From: Synechococcaceae cyanobacterium RL_1_2
GTDB taxonomy: Bacteria; Cyanobacteriota; Cyanobacteriia; Cyanobacteriales; JAAUPO01
DNA: 7,831 nt
Assembly: GCA_012033095.1 (NCBI GenBank)
Contig: JAAUPO010000084.1
Span: forward strand, 1-7,831
Reading direction: 5' to 3'
Shown here: positions 1-4,276 of the stretch, one piece after another
Layout: each line of letters begins with the position of its first letter
Position numbering within the stretch: position 1 is the first letter of the stretch
The notes under the pieces: generated by a model
What the model was told of the DNA's origin: nothing
Database searches by the model: none
Seen by the model: only the letters and a program-made list of their open reading frames with translations
Position numbers and translations under genes: made by a program

Positions 1-30
1 AATGGTTCGCTTCAGGGATTTATCCCTTAA

Positions 31-39
31 AAATAGCCC
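31..39. repeat. 9-bp target-site duplication, left copy
   Basis: AAATAGCCC abuts the left end of the MITE-like element. The identical right copy is at 284-292. The match extends loosely outward (TTAA on the far side of each copy). This exact flanking duplication is the main evidence for where the element ends. Confidence 0.7.
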
Positions 40-283
40 ATTAGAGGGGGACAAGCTACCTCTATCATTTATACAACAACGGATTTCAGCGATTAAATTA
101 TCAGAACAATAAAACGGCTTTTTCTACATCATGACTTCCGTATCAATGGCAAAATCATTGGAAAGGCTTATTTTTCGTTAGTCAAATAATTGTGAGGAGA
201 ATATCCCATCTTCATTCTTAACACAAATCAAATACTACAGTTGTTGTTATACAAGGGTTTGATGCCTGTTGTCCCCTTTTAAG
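40..283. mobile_element. 244-bp MITE-like element, complete copy with inverted ends and 9-bp target duplication
   Basis: The left end (ATTAGAGGGGGACAA, 40-54) and the reverse complement of the right end (CTTAAAAGGGGACAA, from 269-283) match at 12 of 15 bases. The element is immediately flanked by the 9-bp direct repeat AAATAGCCC (31-39 and 284-292), which is what a transposition event leaves. A second copy starts at 7616 in the same orientation and is about 95% identical over the visible 215 bp (about nine substitutions and one gap). There is no transposase gene. The only reading frame is a 16-codon ATG frame at 131-181. Known biology: elements of this size with inverted ends and target duplications are usually non-autonomous derivatives mobilised by a related insertion sequence. 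The parent family is unknown; a 9-bp duplication fits several DDE families. Confidence 0.8.
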
Positions 284-292
284 AAATAGCCC
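284..292. repeat. 9-bp target-site duplication, right copy
   Basis: AAATAGCCC is identical to 31-39 and directly follows the right inverted end of the 244-bp element. Confidence 0.7.
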
Positions 293-694
293 TTAACCCG
301 AACTGAGGTTAAATATAGTCTTTTTGCATAATTACGGGAAACAAATAGAGCTGAAAGCACTCCATCGCAAGATATAGCCATCCCACACTAAATTAAATTG
401 ACTATAGCTTGTGGCAATTGAGTACATTGAAAGCCAAGTCTAGTAAGGATCTTCATGCCATGACCTAGTGAAAACTGCTATAGCTCAATATCTCAACTCT
501 TTATTGGCAATGGCATTAACGCCCTGAATAGCAGCTTCAACTTCATTCTTACTATCCTTATTCTGGGCCTATCACTCCGGCAATGTTAAGAAATGTGTAA
601 TGATAGGAGTTATTCTTCATAGATTAGATGGTTTTACTCCTCAATCTACAAGTTATTTAGCTGTCATATTAACAATAATTTCTGAATGTAGTTT
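293..694. other. Gene-free stretch between the MITE-like element and the acyltransferase
   Basis: No convincing gene is visible in these 400 bp. It holds the small palindrome-ended element at 402-483. The rest is AT-rich with short frames only: a 27-codon minus-strand frame without a start (485-568) and a 40-codon hydrophobic plus-strand frame (600-722) that runs out of phase into the acyltransferase. I see no good ribosome binding site or sigma-70 promoter directly upstream of 695. The appearance is of decayed sequence with repeated insertions. Confidence 0.5.
402..483. mobile_element. Small palindrome-ended element, left copy (possible IS630-type MITE remnant)
   Basis: A 59-bp core at 404-462 matches the reverse complement of 7494-7552 at 56 of 59 positions, so the two copies are inverted relative to each other. 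In this copy the core is bounded by palindromic CTATAG at 402-407 and 478-483. Just outside lies a degenerate stretch (371-390) that, reverse complemented, resembles the GGGATTGCTATATAG end of the other copy. Ends of the form CTATA...TATAG with short internal sequence resemble MITEs related to IS630/Tc1-mariner elements in cyanobacteria. That assignment is inference; the repeat itself is seen directly. Confidence 0.55.
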
Positions 695-1501
695 ATGCGT
701 GATCACTCTGGTTGGTCTCTAGAAGGAAGGGATCCTGAGGAAATTCGTAAATTAATGCCATGGTGGAGATGGTTTTACGAGCATTATTTCCACGTTACTT
801 CTAGTGGCTGGGAACACCTTGACCCCGATCGCGCTACCCTGATTGTGGGCTCCCATAATGGTGGTTTAGCCGCTCCAGATATGATCATGTTTATGTATGA
901 CTGGTTTAAACATTTTGGTGTGGAGAAACCAGCCTATGGTTTAGTACACCCTTACATGTGGAAATTTTATCGTTGGTTAGCCGACTCCTCCGTTAAAACC
1001 GGGGGCATTGTGGCCCACCCCACCATGGGCATTAAATCCTTAGAAGCGGGTTATCCGACCCTAGTTTATCCGGGGGGAGCGCAGGATGTGTTCAGACCCT
1101 ATTGGGATCGTCATAAAATTAATTTTGCTGGCCGCCGTGGTTTTATTAAGCTCGCCCTGCGGCAAGGGGTTCCCATCGTACCAGTTATTTCCACTGGGGC
1201 CCATGAAACAATTATTGTGTTAGCGGAGTTTGCGGATTGGATTCGGCAATTACAACAACTAACGAAGCCCCCAGCTCCCTTTAATTTTGACCCTCAAGTA
1301 TTTCCTATTTACCTCGGTTTACCCTGGGGGATAGGCATTGGCCCCCTACTCAATTGGCCGGCACCCAATAAAATCACCTTGAGGATTTGTCCCCCTATCA
1401 CCTTTAATCGCGTTGGCCGGGATGCTAGTCGCGATCGCGCCTACGTTGATGAGTGTTATTACATCGTTAAACATGCGATGCAAAAGAGCTTGATCAATTA
1501 G
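695..1501 (+). CDS. DGAT2-like / lysophospholipid acyltransferase family protein
   Basis: Probably transfers an acyl group to a lipid or lipid-soluble alcohol at the membrane. The 268-residue product has the acyltransferase block I motif SHNGGLAAPD (residues 53-62, catalytic His54), a YPGG...FRP block (125-135), a GRRGFIKLAL segment (147-156) and VPIVPV (159-164). The spacing and the GRRGF/KLAL block look more like the DGAT2 branch than PlsC. Synechocystis Slr2103, reported to make neutral acyl lipids, is a plausible relative, but I cannot confirm orthology. The start is fixed by an in-frame TAG at 689-691, and the next residues (DHSGWSL) look like a true family N-terminus. No Shine-Dalgarno is visible. 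The end is odd: it reads MQKSLIN then stop, whereas the -1 frame continues as ELDQLVAE..., suggesting a recent one-base deletion (see 1486-1524). The family call is firm; the substrate is unknown. Confidence 0.85.
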   Translation: MRDHSGWSLEGRDPEEIRKLMPWWRWFYEHYFHVTSSGWEHLDPDRATLIVGSHNGGLAAPDMIMFMYDWFKHFGVEKPAYGLVHPYMWKFYRWLADSSVKTGGIVAHPTMGIKSLEAGYPTLVYPGGAQDVFRPYWDRHKINFAGRRGFIKLALRQGVPIVPVISTGAHETIIVLAEFADWIRQLQQLTKPPAPFNFDPQVFPIYLGLPWGIGIGPLLNWPAPNKITLRICPPITFNRVGRDASRDRAYVDECYYIVKHAMQKSLIN

Positions 1502-1524
1502 TCGCAGAAACGAGCAGAAGCTAA
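1486..1524 (+). pseudogene. Out-of-frame remnant of the acyltransferase C-terminal tail
   Basis: After ...HAMQK the annotated frame gives only SLIN and a TAG at 1499-1501. In the -1 frame the same DNA reads ELDQLVAETSRS and then TAA at 1522-1524. That is a charged amphipathic ending of the sort expected for this family. Adding one A to the AAAA run at 1482-1485 joins the two frames exactly as MQK-ELDQLVAE. The simplest reading is a single-base deletion in a homopolymer, real or a sequencing error. The catalytic core lies far upstream, so activity may survive. There is no canonical -1 slippery heptamer, so programmed frameshifting is less likely. Confidence 0.6.
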
Positions 1525-1531
1525 GGATATC

Positions 1532-1539
1532 GCGATCGC
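1532..1539. repeat. HIP1 palindrome (one of six in the window)
   Basis: GCGATCGC is the highly iterated palindrome of many cyanobacterial genomes. It also occurs at 1431-1438, 2148-2155, 4499-4506, 5535-5542 and 7324-7331. Only this copy is intergenic. The density supports a cyanobacterial host. Confidence 0.9.
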
Positions 1540-1571
1540 TTAAAAACTTAAAAACTTAGGGTCTGTCATTA

Positions 1572-1613
1572 TTTAAACCTGAAACTTTTCTTGGCTAAGG
1601 ATTTCAGTTTAAA
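1572..1613 (+). terminator. Imperfect hairpin downstream of the acyltransferase, possible weak terminator
   Basis: TTTAAACCTGAAA (1572-1584) pairs with TTTCAGTTTAAA (1602-1613) through 12 pairs with one bulged C and a 17-nt loop. It lies about 70 bp after the stop codon. The stem is AT-rich and no T-run follows, so it is not a classical intrinsic terminator. It could be an RNA 3' end structure or chance. Confidence 0.3.
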
Positions 1614-1617
1614 ACTA

Positions 1618-1639
1618 TACTTTCTGAATACTTTCTGAA
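1618..1639. repeat. Perfect tandem duplication of an 11-mer
   Basis: TACTTTCTGAA occurs twice head to tail with no mismatch (1618-1628 and 1629-1639). It is intergenic and looks like a recent slippage duplication or a paired binding site. Confidence 0.8.
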
Positions 1640-1735
1640 CCTGGCTCAGAATCAACGTTTTAATGCTAATTGATGACACTCCCTAAAAATATTTTAGATT
1701 TTAATGATGTTTTAATCATGTTTAAAATTATTTTT

Positions 1736-1770
1736 CCCATCACCCATATCCCATTACCCATCACCCATAA
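1736..1770. repeat. C-rich heptamer array (short tandemly repeated repetitive sequence)
   Basis: Five consecutive 7-base units all begin with CCCAT: CCCATCA, CCCATAT, CCCATTA, CCCATCA and CCCATAA. A second short run of two AACCCTA units follows at 1777-1790. Heptamer STRR arrays in intergenic DNA are well known in cyanobacteria. The array lies 24 to 58 bp upstream of the TspO-like start codon, so it probably falls within or next to that gene's 5' leader. Confidence 0.85.
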
Positions 1771-1776
1771 CTTTAT

Positions 1777-1790
1777 AACCCTAAACCCTA
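1777..1790. repeat. Two AACCCTA units just before the TspO-like gene
   Basis: Two perfect copies of AACCCTA end three bases before the ATG at 1794. There is no purine-rich Shine-Dalgarno in this pyrimidine/A-rich leader, so initiation must rely on something other than strong anti-SD pairing. Confidence 0.6.
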
Positions 1791-1793
1791 ACT

Positions 1794-2264
1794 ATGACTA
1801 TTCCTCCCTGGTTAACTATTGGCCTAGCCACCGTCGCGATCGGGGTAGGTTTTACAAGGTTATTTCCTAGCGATTTAAAATGGTTCAATCGCCAAAAACG
1901 ACCTAAATGGTTAACCTTTGAGGGGCTAATTCCCTTGATTTGGATCACTATTTTTATTTGTGGGGCTTGGTCTGCTTATGCTGTGTGGGAAAGTACCCCT
2001 AATCAAAATAATCGTTGGTTATTCATGGCGGGTTACGCTTGCTTAGAAATGTTGGTGTTAGCCTATACACCGGTTATGACAAAGCTCAGAAGTTTAACCG
2101 TCGGGGCGATCGTGGGTTTGGTCGGTTGGATTTGGGGTTTAGGTTTAGCGATCGCGGTGGCCCAATCATCCTGGGTGGCGTTGGGTTTATTAATCCCATT
2201 TTTACTCTGGAGTCCTGTCGGGACGATCGTTACCTGGGAAATGGCCAAAATTAATCGTCTGTAA
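1794..2264 (+). CDS. TspO/MBR-like small integral membrane protein (divergent)
   Basis: This 156-residue protein is very hydrophobic and rich in tryptophan (12 Trp), with about five membrane spans (roughly residues 5-22, 46-66, 77-94, 102-122 and 128-147). That is the length and topology of the TspO/MBR family (tryptophan-rich sensory protein, translocator protein). Family-like signals are KRPKWLTFEGLIPLIW (35-50), resembling the W-x-P/F-x-x-x-W block after helix 1, and LLIPFLLWSP...TWEMAKIN (132-154), resembling the final helix. It is divergent: the usual PP after the Trp in the first block and the NxxW...FF block are not evident. TspO proteins bind porphyrins and lipids and influence tetrapyrrole traffic; whether this one does is inference. 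The ATG at 1794 directly follows the heptamer leader. The gene stands alone, 292 bp after the acyltransferase. Confidence 0.7.
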   Translation: MTIPPWLTIGLATVAIGVGFTRLFPSDLKWFNRQKRPKWLTFEGLIPLIWITIFICGAWSAYAVWESTPNQNNRWLFMAGYACLEMLVLAYTPVMTKLRSLTVGAIVGLVGWIWGLGLAIAVAQSSWVALGLLIPFLLWSPVGTIVTWEMAKINRL

Positions 2265-2479
2265 AAGAGCCTTAATCGTTGTTAGTCGTTAAATAGCTGA
2301 TGACACAAACATAGATAATCTGGTTTCTCCTTTGCCCAAGGGGATGGGGGAGGATCATGGTACTTCACCTGATAAAAACCGCTATGTCCTTAACACCGTA
2401 GTTTTCTTAGAGATACAAGACCAATCCCCAAGCCTAGCTAAACTTATTTAAGATCAAATTCATTTAGTATGGGAAAATA

Positions 2480-2570
2480 GGTAGTGCTAAAGGTGTAAGT
2501 ATATTTAGACCCAGGATAATTGATTATCAAGGGATTTAATCTTTCTGATCCTTACTTGTATAGGACTACC
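2480..2570. mobile_element. 91-bp MITE-like element with inverted ends and 7-bp target duplication
   Basis: The left end GGTAGTGCTA (2480-2489) and the reverse complement of the right end, GGTAGTCCTA (2561-2570), agree at 9 of 10 bases, with a further shared TAAG at positions 17-20 of each end. The element is flanked directly by GAAAATA on both sides (2473-2479 and 2571-2577). An internal perfect dyad, GATAAT-TG-ATTATC (2515-2528), sits almost exactly at its centre, so a transcript could fold into a nested hairpin. There is no coding capacity. Its parent element is unknown and only one copy is visible here. Confidence 0.6.
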
Positions 2571-2587
2571 GAAAATAATCTTTATCC

Positions 2588-2621
2588 CAATTGTTGTTGA
2601 TATTAATGGCTGCAACAATTG
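2588..2621. other. Hairpin with 9-bp perfect stem
   Basis: CAATTGTTG (2588-2596) pairs with CAACAATTG (2613-2621) around a 16-nt loop. No T-run follows. Function is unknown: it could be a 3' end structure or a paired protein-binding site. Confidence 0.45.
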
Positions 2622-2664
2622 CCTTGTCCTACTGGGCGGATTTAGGATAATATCACCTTTTTTA

Positions 2665-2680
2665 TGTGGTGGAGATCACA
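2665..2680. promoter_or_regulatory. CRP-type (cAMP receptor protein) binding site candidate
   Basis: TGTGGTGGAGATCACA matches the consensus TGTGA-N6-TCACA at 9 of 10 defined bases. The right half, GATCACA, is the preferred half-site of both E. coli CRP and cyanobacterial SyCRP1. A TAAATT hexamer at 2721-2726 could be a -10 box whose start site (about 2733) would place the dyad near -61, a classic CRP spacing. The next gene on the plus strand is the cNMP-EAL gene at 2970, implying a long leader of about 240 nt. The site is seen; regulation is inferred. Confidence 0.5.
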
Positions 2681-2697
2681 CTATCAGGGACAATCCT

Positions 2698-2713
2698 ATC
2701 CTATCAATAGGAT
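2698..2713. promoter_or_regulatory. Perfect 7-bp-stem dyad, possible operator
   Basis: ATCCTAT-CA-ATAGGAT is a perfect inverted repeat 18 bp downstream of the CRP-type site, inside the likely promoter region. The spacer is too short for an RNA hairpin with all seven pairs, so a dimeric DNA-binding protein is more likely if it is functional. Confidence 0.35.
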
Positions 2714-2969
2714 CCATAGCTAAATTCTAAAATTAGCAAGAATGCACTAAATTTAGGGCAAATCCCCTAGCAAATTTGTTATGGTGATTTCACCAACGAA
2801 AATAGTGCTGATTGTAGAAGTTTAACTATGGCTTTCAAGTTAAGCTTAGTACAACCAAGATGGGGATCTTAAGGAAAAGACTAAAAGATAACCATCCCTT
2901 AGGATAGAATTTGAGTTTAAGCACTTAATCGCGGATACACACTTTAGGGCATCCCAACCAAGCAACACC

Positions 2970-4205
2970 ATGACCAGTCGGTATAGACCATACGAAGGTA
3001 TTCGTCAAATGACTTTCAAGGCCGGAGAATGTATCTTCGAGGAAGGGGATGCCCGTAGTTTTGCTTATATTATTGAAGAAGGGGAAATCGAGATCTGGCG
3101 GGAAACAGACGGTAACCGGGTAGTACTTAACGTACTTAAAAGTGGGAGCATGTTTGGAGAGTTAGCTTTAGTGGATGCCCAACCGCGATCGGCTTCGGCT
3201 TCGGCCCGTACCGATAGTATTTTAACCCTTGTTACTCAAGAGCAAGTTAATAACCGCATTGAATCATCTGATCCGATTCTAAGAATGTTATTACTGGTGG
3301 TGATGCGTTATTTTCGAGCGGAGATTGATCGCATCCGTCCCCAAAATAAAAATAGTGAAAGTACCCTCGATCCCAAAATCAACAACAATCTCCACCTGGG
3401 TAGTCACCTAAGCCCCCAGGATTTAGAACATCGCATTTCCGAAGCAGTGGAAATGATTCGGATGGAAAGCGAACTCCAAACAGCGATCCATGAAGGACAA
3501 TTTCGCCTAGTGTATCAGCCGATCATTAATCTTGAAACGACTGAAATTGCAGGTTTTGAGGCTTTGATTCGTTGGCAAAGTCCTTCCCGTGGGTTTATCC
3601 GTCCTGATTTGTTTATTCCCCTCGCCGAATCAACCTCTTTGATTATCCCGATCGGGCAATGGATCATGCGCCAAGCATTGGACGATCTCAAAAAAATTCA
3701 AACTGCTGGCCATGACAATTTATTCATGAGTTTAAATATTGCTAGCCGCCAGATTGAAGATAAAAATTTCATTTCTGATTTATTACAAGAAGTAGATCGT
3801 GTCGGAGTGAAGCCAGCCCAAGTCAAACTTGAAATTATTGAAAGAAGTTTATTTGATCTGAATGTGTCCTTACCTTGGGTGCATCAATGTCGAGAAATTG
3901 GTTTTCCCATTGTGTTAGATGATTTTGGGACGGGTTACTCTAGTTTGCAATATCTCAATCAATATAACCTGGATACGATTAAGGTCGATCGCTCCTTTGT
4001 GATGCAGATGAAAGATAGTAAAAGCAGTGCTAATATTTGCCGCACGATCGTGGACTTATCTAAATACCTAGACATGACGGCCGTAGCCGAAGGCATTGAA
4101 GAAAAAAGCCACGTGGATCTGCTCAAGGAAATGGGCTGTGGCTATGGCCAAGGTTACTATTTTGCTAAACCGGCCAACATTGAAGAATGCTTGAAACTAT
4201 TTTAA
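2970..4205 (+). CDS. Cyclic-nucleotide-binding / EAL domain c-di-GMP phosphodiesterase
   Basis: This 411-residue soluble protein couples a cyclic-nucleotide sensor to c-di-GMP hydrolysis. Residues ~8-118 form a CRP-type cNMP-binding domain with an intact phosphate-binding cassette, FGELALVDAQPRSASA (62-77); E64 and R73 are the usual ligand contacts. A polar linker (~125-155) leads to an EAL domain (~165-411). Motifs expected of active enzymes are present: QPI (183-185), EALIRW (197-202), N256 in SLNIASRQ, E291, DDFGTGYSSL (317-326), K338, AEGIE (373-377) and Q394 in GQGYYFAKP. There is no GGDEF domain, no DNA-binding helix-turn-helix and no membrane segment. The likely reaction is c-di-GMP to pGpG, tuned by cAMP or cGMP. 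The ATG at 2970 is the first start after an in-frame stop near 2890, and the domain begins normally. It stands alone behind a 705-bp regulatory gap and converges with radA. Confidence 0.9.
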   Translation: MTSRYRPYEGIRQMTFKAGECIFEEGDARSFAYIIEEGEIEIWRETDGNRVVLNVLKSGSMFGELALVDAQPRSASASARTDSILTLVTQEQVNNRIESSDPILRMLLLVVMRYFRAEIDRIRPQNKNSESTLDPKINNNLHLGSHLSPQDLEHRISEAVEMIRMESELQTAIHEGQFRLVYQPIINLETTEIAGFEALIRWQSPSRGFIRPDLFIPLAESTSLIIPIGQWIMRQALDDLKKIQTAGHDNLFMSLNIASRQIEDKNFISDLLQEVDRVGVKPAQVKLEIIERSLFDLNVSLPWVHQCREIGFPIVLDDFGTGYSSLQYLNQYNLDTIKVDRSFVMQMKDSKSSANICRTIVDLSKYLDMTAVAEGIEEKSHVDLLKEMGCGYGQGYYFAKPANIEECLKLF

Positions 4206-4245
4206 TTAAGAAGCCTTGTTAATGCCTTTTTAATTAAGAAGCCTT
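4200..4245. repeat. 18-bp direct repeat overlapping the cNMP-EAL stop codon
   Basis: TTTTAATTAAGAAGCCTT occurs at 4200-4217 and again, identically, at 4228-4245, separated by 10 bp. The first copy contains the TAA stop (4203-4205). The repeat fills most of the 71-bp gap between the convergent cNMP-EAL and radA genes. I see no classical GC-rich hairpin with a T-run here; the pair could serve as a bidirectional termination region or be a simple duplication of the gene's 3' end. Confidence 0.75.
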
Positions 4246-4276
4246 CAATTCCCTTCATGATTAGTGTGGGATGACA

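Larger units (their letters stand above)
2265..2969. other. 705-bp gene-free region upstream of the cNMP-EAL gene
   Basis: No convincing gene is present. The stretch contains a 91-bp MITE-like element (2480-2570), a 9-bp-stem hairpin (2588-2621), a CRP-type dyad (2665-2680), a 7-bp-stem dyad (2698-2713), the palindrome CTAAATTTAG (2747-2756) and the dyad TGGTGA-TT-TCACCA (2782-2795). The clustering of dyads between 2588 and 2795 looks regulatory. A 35-codon ATG frame at 2344-2451 is noted but not called. Confidence 0.5.

Noticed and set aside
485..568. 27-codon minus-strand frame with protein-like composition
   Set aside because: No start codon, overlaps the edge of the small repeat element, and I cannot identify a parent protein; at most a decayed gene fragment.
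600..722. 40-codon hydrophobic frame running into the acyltransferase
   Set aside because: Out of frame with the real gene, no ribosome binding site, and no recognisable motif.
1777..1790. Plant-telomere-like CCCTAAA units
   Set aside because: Only two units, next to a typical cyanobacterial heptamer array; no reason to think of a telomere or eukaryotic DNA.
1670..1870. 66-codon plus-strand frame overlapping the heptamer array
   Set aside because: It reads through low-complexity repeats and overlaps the TspO-like gene out of frame; composition is not protein-like.
2015..2254. Overlapping frames on both strands inside the TspO-like gene
   Set aside because: The 1794-2264 frame gives a coherent five-helix membrane protein; the others show no motif.
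2344..2451. 35-codon ATG frame after the TspO-like gene
   Set aside because: It has plausible composition but is short and unrecognised, with the only purine-rich stretch abutting the ATG. Not enough to call a gene; ribosome profiling or conservation would be needed.
4206..4276. Classical intrinsic terminator between the convergent genes
   Set aside because: T-runs are present but no GC-rich inverted repeat precedes them on either strand; only the direct repeat is supported.
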